From Candidatus Dadabacteria bacterium (GTDB taxonomy: Bacteria > Desulfobacterota_D > UBA1144 > Nemesobacterales > UBA2774), in assembly GCA_030632765.1 (NCBI GenBank), contig DAOVUC010000154.1, positions 1 to 5,137 of the forward strand: a DNA stretch of 5,137 nt, read 5' to 3'. The notes under the pieces are model-generated. The model was given only the letters and a program-made list of their open reading frames with translations, did no database searches and was not told where the DNA came from. Of the stretch, positions 1 through 4,557 are shown in pieces; positions within the stretch are counted from its first letter, which is position 1, and every line of letters starts with the position of its first letter. The translations under genes were made by a program, and so were the position numbers.

Positions 1-507
1 GAGATTATCGAATATCGCCATTCGAAAATGGCTCAGCGTAGTGCTGTGATGAAAACCAAAATCAAAAACATTGTTACAGGCGCTGTACAAGAGAAAAATT
101 TTAGATCAGGCGATGCTTTTAAAGTGCCCGACATGGATAGAAAAAACATGCAGTTTCTATATAAAGACGATATTGGATTTCACTTTATGGATTTAGAAAC
201 GTATGATCAGAACGCTCTATCAAAAGAACAAATTGGAGACGCCGCCGACTTCTTAAAAGAACAACAAGAGATAAATATACTTTACTTTAATGACGAGCCT
301 ATGGGGGTAGAGCTTCCTACCGCAGTTGAGCTTGAGGTAACACTAACCGACCCTGGTGTTAAGGGGGATACAGTGTCGGGTGGTACAAAACCTGCTACAC
401 TAGAGTCAGGGGCAACAATTCTAGTACCTTTGTTTATTGATGTTGGGGATATAATAAAAGTTGACACCAGAACAGGTGATTATCTGGAAAGGCTTAAGAA
501 GAAATGA
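1..507 (+). CDS. efp: Elongation factor P, 5' end missing
   Basis: EF-P binds stalled ribosomes between the P and E sites and promotes peptide bonds at polyproline stretches. The reading frame is open from base 1, so the ATG at 28 is internal and not the start. Aligned by eye to E. coli EF-P, the first visible residue matches about residue 23, so some 22 residues are missing; 168 codons remain. Family marks are the middle-domain HFMDLETYDQ, then VELEVTLTDPGVKGDT, GGTKPATLESGA, VPLF and the C-terminal IKVDTRTGDY. These C-terminal signatures fit EF-P rather than the YeiP paralogue. The odd part is the domain I tip, KMAQR (visible residues 9-13), where E. coli has KPGKG: the modified Lys34 position is Gln, followed by Arg. 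No EF-P modification gene lies in the window. It precedes the sigma operon with a 251-nt spacer and is probably a separate transcript. Confidence 0.95.
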   Translation, partial: EIIEYRHSKMAQRSAVMKTKIKNIVTGAVQEKNFRSGDAFKVPDMDRKNMQFLYKDDIGFHFMDLETYDQNALSKEQIGDAADFLKEQQEINILYFNDEPMGVELPTAVELEVTLTDPGVKGDTVSGGTKPATLESGATILVPLFIDVGDIIKVDTRTGDYLERLKKK

Positions 508-521
508 TCCTCGCACTTTTT

Positions 522-589
522 TGAAAATCCTTATTTTCACTAAGCGAAGACTTATTGTTTGTTATTAGCACTTTATTGCTTGTGCTTTT
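522..589 (+). terminator. Weak hairpins after efp, possible terminator
   Basis: Two small stems follow the efp stop. TGAAAAT (522-528) pairs perfectly with ATTTTCA (533-539) around a CCTT loop, but is AT-only apart from one G-C pair and has no T-run after it. AGCAC (567-571) pairs with GTGCT (582-586) around a 10-nt loop and is followed by TTT. Neither is a convincing rho-independent terminator. Their position between efp and a separate operon is the main argument for the call. Confidence 0.2.
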
Positions 590-591
590 AA

Positions 592-642
592 TTGTTAAAC
601 TCCATTTTTTAGCTACAATGTGGGTAAATCTTGATATATAAT
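592..642 (+). promoter_or_regulatory. Candidate sigma70-type promoter(s) for the sigma operon
   Basis: TTGTTA (592-597) and TACAAT (614-619) are separated by 16 nt and match the housekeeping -35 and -10 boxes at 4/6 and 5/6. A perfect TATAAT lies just downstream (637-642) but has no good -35 at 16-18 nt. Both are more than 110 nt upstream of the sigma gene, which would give a long leader. The region is very AT-rich, so chance matches are likely. Confidence 0.3.
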
Positions 643-758
643 CCTCATTTTAATTCTTTTTAATGGTTGATAAGGGTAAATAGACAAAAAACTTAGTAAA
701 ACACGTAACTTTTTCTTTAATTTGGAGTTATTAATAATAAAGCTGTTATGGCGTTCAT

Positions 759-1331
759 ATGGAAAGCGATATAGAGCTTATGTTGAGGGCAAAGGCCGGT
801 GATGATAGCGCGTTTAGTGAGCTTATGAATAGGCATTATAAAGGGGTCTTGAATTATATATATAGGTTTACAAATTTGAGAGAGAATTCAGAAGATCTTG
901 CTCAAGAGGTATTCTTGCGGGTATACCGCTCAGCGAAACAATATAGGCCAGAGGCCAAGTTTACCACCTGGCTATATAAAATTGCTACAAATGTAAGCCT
1001 CACTTATGTAAAAAAAAAGAACAAAAATGTTAGCTTAGATGAAATGAATGAGAACACGGGAGAGATCGAGGATTCTAGTGTAGAAATATCAGATGATATA
1101 ATTTATAGAAAAGAAATCAAGGATGTAATCTTCAGTGCAATGGAATCTTTGCCTGAAAGGGAAAAAATTGCTATTATGTTATGTAAATATGAGGGGCTTT
1201 CCTATGAAGAAACGGCAAATGTGCTTGAATGTTCCGTGGGAGCGGTTAAGGCATATGTGCACAGGGGAAGGATGAAATTGATAAATAAGTTGAAGCCATA
1301 TTTGACGGAGGAAGGAGAATATGGAGTGTAA
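759..1331 (+). CDS. ECF-family (RpoE-like) RNA polymerase sigma factor
   Basis: This is an alternative sigma factor that directs RNA polymerase to a small regulon when released from its anti-sigma factor. Its 190 residues hold the two ECF domains. Sigma2 is at about 14-84, with the core-binding region 2.2 (DLAQEVFLRVY, 46-56) and the -10 recognition region 2.4 (FTTWLYKIATNV, 68-79). Sigma4 is at about 125-180, with SLPEREKIAIML and the helix-turn-helix GLSYEETANVLECSVGAVKAYVHRGR (split here: GLSYEETANVL, then SVGAVKAYVHRGR, ending near 171) for the -35 element. An acidic linker (94-113) joins them. ATG 759 is the only sensible start, since the frame is closed by a stop at 738 and the next ATG (780) would trim the N-terminus. 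However, no Shine-Dalgarno is seen before it. The 3' end overlaps the anti-sigma gene by 11 nt, the usual partner layout. The exact ECF group cannot be decided by eye. Confidence 0.93.
   Translation: MESDIELMLRAKAGDDSAFSELMNRHYKGVLNYIYRFTNLRENSEDLAQEVFLRVYRSAKQYRPEAKFTTWLYKIATNVSLTYVKKKNKNVSLDEMNENTGEIEDSSVEISDDIIYRKEIKDVIFSAMESLPEREKIAIMLCKYEGLSYEETANVLECSVGAVKAYVHRGRMKLINKLKPYLTEEGEYGV
1307..1317 (+). promoter_or_regulatory. Strong ribosome binding site inside the sigma gene
   Basis: GGAGG (1307-1311) followed by AAGGAG (1312-1317) lies 9 and 3 nt before ATG 1321. This doubled purine-rich site is within the last codons of the sigma gene. It fixes the start of the anti-sigma gene at 1321, 11 nt before the end of the sigma gene. 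Confidence 0.75.
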
Positions 1332-1821
1332 GGACCTAAAAGAATTATTAACACAGTATTCCTTAGACGATCTGGGGCGGGTTGAAAAGGTTGGTGTTGA
1401 GAGACATTTAGAAGAGTGTAATGAATGTAAACTTTACCTCTCCCAATCCCAGGAGCTCTGGAGCCTGCTTGATACGTGGGATGAGATTGAACCCGATGGT
1501 AAGTTTGTATCTAATTTTTGGGATAAAACTTCTATTGAGGAAACGAAACTTCAGCCCGGGTTCCTGAGCAAATTCAGAAATCTCAAGCCTAACTGGAGTT
1601 TAGCGGGGGCCATGGCTTCCATCTTTTTGGTAAGTATTCTTACCTTTGCCGTATTTAGTCCTGATACTACTAATACTCTATATACTAGTGCCGATGAGCA
1701 GGATGAATTGATCCTAATAGAGCTTGATAACGCTTTATCTCGAGAAACGTCTGATGTTCTTTCAATTTATGGGCCTTGGGAAAGCACGCTGGATGTAAGT
1801 GGTAATGGAGACATGAATTGA
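1321..1821 (+). CDS. Membrane-anchored zinc-finger anti-sigma factor
   Basis: This protein probably binds the ECF sigma encoded just upstream and keeps it inactive at the inner membrane. Of 166 residues, the N-terminal cytoplasmic part carries the ZAS (zf-HC2) signature H29-x3-C33-x2-C36, with Cys3 as a likely fourth zinc ligand. One membrane segment is visible at about 92-112 (WSLAGAMASIFLVSILTFAV), leaving roughly 54 residues outside, rich in acidic residues. The topology N-in, C-out is inferred. The Hx3Cx2C motif is often zinc-binding and in some family members redox-sensitive; which applies here cannot be told from sequence. Start and coupling are set by the strong site at 1307-1317 and the 11-nt overlap with the sigma gene. 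The stop overlaps the next gene by 4 nt. No site-1 or site-2 protease is encoded nearby, so how it would be inactivated is not shown. Confidence 0.88.
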   Translation: MECKDLKELLTQYSLDDLGRVEKVGVERHLEECNECKLYLSQSQELWSLLDTWDEIEPDGKFVSNFWDKTSIEETKLQPGFLSKFRNLKPNWSLAGAMASIFLVSILTFAVFSPDTTNTLYTSADEQDELILIELDNALSRETSDVLSIYGPWESTLDVSGNGDMN

Positions 1822-2234
1822 GAATATCGCTGTTATTTATTCTTCTCTCATTTCTTTTTGTTTTAAATACGCATGCTTTGCTCAGGCCTGAATCTAATTA
1901 TAAATGGTGGAAAGATCCCAAAATTGCAGGTGAGCTCGATCTTAGCAAAGACCAAGTGAGTAGAATCGAGAGAATCTTTTCGTCCTATAAAAAGATAATT
2001 GTTAAGTATAAAAAACAACTTAGTAAAGGCGAAGTAGAGCTCAAAAAAGAATTGCAAAATCCTAATGCAAAAAAAGAAGATGTGTTAAATCTAATTGATG
2101 CAATAGAACACACAAAAGCTAAATATACCAGAGCTAAGGTTGAGATGTTTCTAAGGGTAAAAGACGTACTCACACCAGAGCAAGTAAAGACACTTCACAC
2201 GATTAAACTCAGGTTTAGACCCTATCATAGGTAA
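1818..2234 (+). CDS. Small secreted Spy/CpxP-like (LTxxQ) periplasmic protein
   Basis: Members of this family are helical periplasmic proteins that act as chaperones or stress/metal sensors. The 138-residue product starts with a clear signal peptide: MRIS, a hydrophobic core LLFILLSFLFVL (5-16), then T18-H19-A20, a plausible signal peptidase I site. The mature part is about 118 residues, almost all predicted helix and very lysine-rich. It carries both family motifs: LDLSKDQ (40-46) and LTPEQ (118-122). There are no cysteines and only three histidines in the mature chain (98, 127, 137), so a metal-sensor role has little residue support. The start is the TTG at 1818: GGAG (1807-1810) lies 7 nt upstream, the frame is closed by a stop at 1803, and no ATG precedes the signal peptide in frame. 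TTGA merges this start with the anti-sigma stop. Its operon position suggests it senses envelope stress for, or is an effector of, the sigma/anti-sigma pair. Confidence 0.8.
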   Translation: MRISLLFILLSFLFVLNTHALLRPESNYKWWKDPKIAGELDLSKDQVSRIERIFSSYKKIIVKYKKQLSKGEVELKKELQNPNAKKEDVLNLIDAIEHTKAKYTRAKVEMFLRVKDVLTPEQVKTLHTIKLRFRPYHR

Positions 2235-2350
2235 TAATTTGAATTTTTAATCTTTGCTGCAGCAATTCGTCCCTATCGTTTATTGTTGATGATCTGAAGG
2301 TTGTTGGATATTCGTTAGTATGATGTTAAGAGTGCTATAACTTTAAACTC

Positions 2351-2380
2351 GGGGAATTCTGAGATGGGGAATTCTGAGAT
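2351..2380 (+). repeat. Perfect 15-bp tandem duplication
   Basis: GGGGAATTCTGAGAT occurs at 2351-2365 and again, directly adjacent and identical, at 2366-2380. The GAATTC inside each copy is self-complementary, so in RNA the two copies could pair (2354-2359 with 2369-2374) around a 9-nt loop. The unit is a multiple of three, but no supported ORF covers it. Confidence 0.95.
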
Positions 2381-2448
2381 ATTGTATGTGAGCTGACATT
2401 ATGCGTTTCTTGCTCAGTCGTATGAAATTGGGTAGTATATTAATGACG

Positions 2449-2474
2449 AAAAGCGGGTCTGACCCGCTTTTTTT
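2449..2474 (+). terminator. Strong rho-independent terminator
   Basis: AAAAGCGGGT (2449-2458) and ACCCGCTTTT (2462-2471) form a perfect 10-bp stem with a CTG loop. A run of seven T (2468-2474) overlaps and follows the stem. The A-tract before the stem means it could also act on the - strand, but no - strand gene lies nearby. It separates the sigma operon from rimP-nusA-infB. Confidence 0.9.
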
Positions 2475-2478
2475 AATT

Positions 2479-2508
2479 TTGAGGGGTTTTACGATCCAAT
2501 AATATTAG
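2479..2508 (+). promoter_or_regulatory. Candidate promoter for rimP-nusA
   Basis: TTGAGG (2479-2484) and TATTAG (2503-2508) match the -35 and -10 consensus at 4/6 each with an 18-nt spacer. They lie between the terminator and rimP, where a promoter for this operon must be if the terminator is efficient. An alternative -10 is TATTAT (2531-2536), which lacks a good -35. Position is better support than sequence. Confidence 0.3.
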
Positions 2509-2509
2509 G

Positions 2510-2541
2510 ATTATGTAATTAGAATATGGGTATTATGTAAT
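2510..2541 (+). repeat. Two copies of palindromic ATTATGTAAT before rimP
   Basis: ATTATGTAAT is found at 2510-2519 and 2532-2541. Each is an ATTA-TG-TAAT dyad; the second extends to TATTA-TG-TAATA (2531-2542). Start-to-start distance is 22 bp, about two DNA turns, which would place both on the same face. That arrangement is typical of operator pairs, but in such AT-rich sequence chance is possible and no regulator is identified. Confidence 0.6.
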
Positions 2542-2555
2542 ATAGGTTATTTGCA

Positions 2556-3023
2556 ATGGATTCTTTTGAAGAAAATATCATATCTAACATTAAAGAATTG
2601 TTGGAACCTATACTCTTTGAAAAGAGACTAGAGTTATTTGATATAGAATTCAAATCTCAAGGCCAAAAAGGGGTATTGAGAATCTTTATCGATAAAGATG
2701 AAGGTGTAACGATAGATGACTGTACAGTGATAAGCAGGGAACTTGGTACTCTTTTGGAGGTTCACGAGGTGATACCTGGTTCATATACGCTTGAAATTTC
2801 TTCTCCGGGGCTTACAAGACCCCTAAGGAAACCAAGTGATTATATAAGATTCAAGGGCAAGACAGTGAAAATTAAGACAATAGAAGATATCGAAGATAAA
2901 AAAGTTTTTAAAGGAAAACTCTTAGACTTTATAGATGAAACTGTTTCCCTTCAAATAAATGGGACTCATTATTTGATACCGTATAATAAAATAGAAAAGG
3001 CAAACTTGGAATTGGATTTTTAG
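2556..3023 (+). CDS. rimP: Ribosome maturation factor RimP
   Basis: RimP assists maturation of the 30S ribosomal subunit in the cytoplasm. The 155 residues match the family's usual length and two-domain plan. The N-terminal alpha/beta domain is at about 1-85, with RIFIDKDEGVTIDDC (42-56) followed by SREL. The hallmark SSPGLTRPL is at 82-90. The C-terminal SH3-like domain is at about 95-155, including GKTVKIKT and FKGKLLDF. It sits immediately before nusA, as in most bacteria. ATG 2556 fits the family N-terminus (an initial helix leading to LLEPIL), although only a weak AGG (2544-2546), 9 nt upstream, could serve as ribosome binding site. The ten bases ATTTGCAATG around its start recur exactly at the nusA start. 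It is probably transcribed from the spacer after the terminator at 2449-2474. Confidence 0.96.
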   Translation: MDSFEENIISNIKELLEPILFEKRLELFDIEFKSQGQKGVLRIFIDKDEGVTIDDCTVISRELGTLLEVHEVIPGSYTLEISSPGLTRPLRKPSDYIRFKGKTVKIKTIEDIEDKKVFKGKLLDFIDETVSLQINGTHYLIPYNKIEKANLELDF

Positions 3024-3029
3024 AAGGAG
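3022..3029 (+). promoter_or_regulatory. nusA ribosome binding site
   Basis: AGAAGGAG lies 7 nt before ATG 3037 and overlaps the rimP stop codon (TAG, 3021-3023). This supports the nusA start and close coupling to rimP. It contrasts with the weak site before rimP itself. Confidence 0.85.
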
Positions 3030-3036
3030 ATTTGCA

Positions 3037-4359
3037 ATGCCAGAGCTAACTGAATTAACTCGTGTAATGGATTCTGTGTGTAAGGATAAGGGAATTGAAA
3101 AGGATGAGATAGTTTCGGCTGTTGAAGAGGCAGTTTTGTCGGCCGCACAGAAGTTGTTTAGGATGCAGGATTTAGATAAAGAACTAGAAGTTCACTTTAA
3201 TGAGAATGACGGTGATGTAGAGTTATTTGAATTTAAGACAGTGGTAGAAGATATTGAGAATGCGGAGATGGAAATCAGTGTTGGAGAAGCAGTCGATCTT
3301 GATCCGGAAGCTGAACTTGGCGATCAGATAGGTGTAAAGATTAATCCTGATTTTACTAGAATTGCTATACAAAACGCTAAACAGAGAATACTTCAAAGTA
3401 TCAAAGAAGCCGAAGGTAAAGTGATTTACGAAGAATTTAAGAATAGAAAAGGAGAACTTATTAGCGGTATCGTAAGAAGGGTTGAAAGAAGAAATATTAT
3501 TGTTGATCTAGGAAAAACGGAAGCGATACTCCCTCCTGAGCAGCAAGTTCAGAGAGAATATTATAAGCCCAAAGAGCGCATTAGGGCACTTCTGGTTGAT
3601 ATTAAGGAAACAAAACGAGGGCCGCAGTTGATATTGTCCCGCTCTCACCGAGATTTTGTAAGGAAGTTGTTTATATCTGAAGTTCCTGAGATTGGTGATC
3701 AAATTGTAGAGATTAAAACCATCTCCAGAGATCCGGGTGGACGAACCAAGATTGCTGTTATATCAAATGATCAGGATGTAGATCCTGTGGGCGCATGTGT
3801 TGGAATGCGTGGAGCAAGAGTTCAGAATATTATTCAGGAACTCAGAGGAGAGAAGGTTGATATAGTTCCTTGGTCGCATGATCCCGCCAGGTTTGCATGT
3901 AATGCACTGTCGCCGGCGTCTGTCAGCAAGGTTATAATTGATGATGAGAATAAATCTATGGAAATCATTGTTGATGATGATCAACTCTCTTTAGCAATAG
4001 GAAGAAGAGGGCAGAACGTCAGGCTTGCCTCACAATTGACAGAATGGCGAATTGACATTAAAACCGATTCCCAGGTTAAGCGTGAACAGCAAGATGTTGT
4101 ATCTTTGTTAATGTCGCTTCCTAATGTTAAAGAGGTTACGGCAAATCTCTTATACGCGGACGGATTTCATAAATTGGAAGACATCGCGTTTTCTGATTCT
4201 GAAACTCTCATAAAATCAGGGGGTTTAAAAGATGAAGAAGAGGCCGAGAAACTTCAAATCGCTGCTAGAATTTCACTTAAAGATAAGTTAGATCAAATGA
4301 CAGATCCAGAAGAGACTCCACAGGAACTCGAAGAGGGGCCTTTGGTGGGACAAGAATAA
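3037..4359 (+). CDS. nusA: Transcription termination/antitermination factor NusA
   Basis: NusA binds RNA polymerase and nascent RNA and modulates pausing, termination and antitermination. The 440 residues show the standard order. The N-terminal polymerase-binding domain is at about 1-125 (KGIEKDEIVSAVEEAVLSAA near 18-37). The S1 domain is at about 137-203 (LISGIVRRVERRNIIVDLG, ending QLILSRS). KH1 has its GMRG loop at 256-259, within VGACVGMRGARVQNIIQEL. KH2 has GRRG at 322-325 (LSLAIGRRGQNVRLASQLT). After KH2 come about 100 residues: one helical helix-hairpin-helix-like segment (356-416) and a short acidic tail. This is shorter than the E. coli protein, which has two C-terminal acidic repeats. 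It is 13 nt after rimP with a strong ribosome binding site. It is followed by a 198-nt spacer with no ylxR/L7Ae-type small genes before infB. Confidence 0.97.
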   Translation: MPELTELTRVMDSVCKDKGIEKDEIVSAVEEAVLSAAQKLFRMQDLDKELEVHFNENDGDVELFEFKTVVEDIENAEMEISVGEAVDLDPEAELGDQIGVKINPDFTRIAIQNAKQRILQSIKEAEGKVIYEEFKNRKGELISGIVRRVERRNIIVDLGKTEAILPPEQQVQREYYKPKERIRALLVDIKETKRGPQLILSRSHRDFVRKLFISEVPEIGDQIVEIKTISRDPGGRTKIAVISNDQDVDPVGACVGMRGARVQNIIQELRGEKVDIVPWSHDPARFACNALSPASVSKVIIDDENKSMEIIVDDDQLSLAIGRRGQNVRLASQLTEWRIDIKTDSQVKREQQDVVSLLMSLPNVKEVTANLLYADGFHKLEDIAFSDSETLIKSGGLKDEEEAEKLQIAARISLKDKLDQMTDPEETPQELEEGPLVGQE

Positions 4360-4474
4360 ATTGCTGAGTTTATGAGAAGTTGGTTTAAGTAGCTGGTTAA
4401 ATAAAATTAGCGCTTTTCCATTTCTTCGCTCAGTAAAAGATCATCTTACTTTAGCTCTCTTTTGCATAGTTACC

Positions 4475-4513
4475 TAAACTTTGGTACCCTTTTTCTGATA
4501 AACTCAAAGTTTA
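4475..4513 (+). repeat. 9-bp inverted repeat in the infB leader
   Basis: TAAACTTTG (4475-4483) and CAAAGTTTA (4505-4513) are perfect inverted copies separated by 21 nt. The right arm runs into a TATAAT box at 4512-4517. It could be a protein-binding dyad over a promoter or, if transcribed from nusA, a hairpin. No T-run follows, so it does not look like a terminator. Confidence 0.6.
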
Positions 4514-4517
4514 TAAT
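4512..4517 (+). promoter_or_regulatory. Perfect TATAAT box, possible infB promoter
   Basis: TATAAT matches the -10 consensus exactly and lies about 40 nt before infB, inside a 198-nt gene-free spacer. No good -35 is found 16-18 nt upstream (CTTTTT is the sequence there) and it is not an extended -10. An internal promoter is plausible but unproven. Confidence 0.3.
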
Positions 4518-4557
4518 TTAAATTAATTGATATCGTTAGAAGGCGGACGTGTTAAAT

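Larger units (their letters stand above)
2333..2474 (+). ncRNA. Possible small RNA or long 3' UTR ending at the terminator
   Basis: TGCTATAAC (2333-2341) resembles an extended -10 promoter box (TGnTATAAT, last base different), but no good -35 is seen. A transcript starting around 2348 would run about 125 nt to the terminator at 2449-2474. It would start with the 15-bp tandem duplication and contain a short stem TGAGC (2389-2393) / GCTCA (2412-2416). The simpler reading is an untranslated 3' tail of the sigma operon, although about 215 nt between the last stop and the terminator is long. No known RNA family is recognised. Confidence 0.22.
2235..2555. other. 321-nt gene-free region between the sigma operon and rimP
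   Basis: No convincing coding sequence is seen here on either strand, and no tRNA: the metY tRNA found before rimP in E. coli is absent. It holds, in order, an extended -10-like box (TGCTATAAC, 2333-2341), a perfect 15-bp tandem duplication, a strong terminator (2449-2474), a possible rimP promoter and two copies of a palindromic 10-mer. The first ~100 nt after the stop show nothing recognisable. Confidence 0.7.

Noticed and set aside
28..30. ATG 28 as the start of efp
   Set aside because: The frame is open to base 1 and the residues before it (EIIEYRHSK) align with EF-P domain I, so the true start is upstream of the window.
622..681. GGGTAAAT at 622-629 and 674-681, each next to TTGATA, as an operator pair
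   Set aside because: The 8-mers are short, 52 bp apart, and the flanking TTGATA copies lie on opposite sides; chance is likely in this AT-rich spacer.
2364..2396. Possible 10-residue leader peptide (MGNSEILYVS) after the tandem repeat
   Set aside because: GGGG at 2351-2354 could be read as a ribosome site, but there is no codon bias suggesting attenuation and no alternative anti-terminator structure visible.
2401..2502. 33-codon ORF (starts MRFLLSRMKLG) running through the terminator
   Set aside because: It has no ribosome binding site, and its second half is simply the translation of the terminator stem and T-run, a common artefact.
2475..2555. metY-type initiator tRNA before rimP, as in E. 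coli
   Set aside because: No cloverleaf, T-loop GTTCGANTC or CCA end is seen anywhere between 2235 and 2555.
2549..3039. Identical ATTTGCAATG at the starts of rimP (2549-2558) and nusA (3030-3039) as a shared translation signal
   Set aside because: A 10-base match spanning a start codon is weak evidence, and the two genes differ in the real ribosome binding site (weak versus strong).
3763..3984. Antisense ORF opposite nusA (73 codons), and similar antisense ORFs opposite efp, nusA, infB and the Spy-like gene
   Set aside because: They are shadows of well-supported genes, have no recognisable domains and no good start signals.
4432..4450. Hairpin AGTAAAAGAT / ATCTTACT after nusA as a terminator
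   Set aside because: The stem has a 2-nt bulge and a one-base centre, is AT-rich, and is followed by only a short T stretch.
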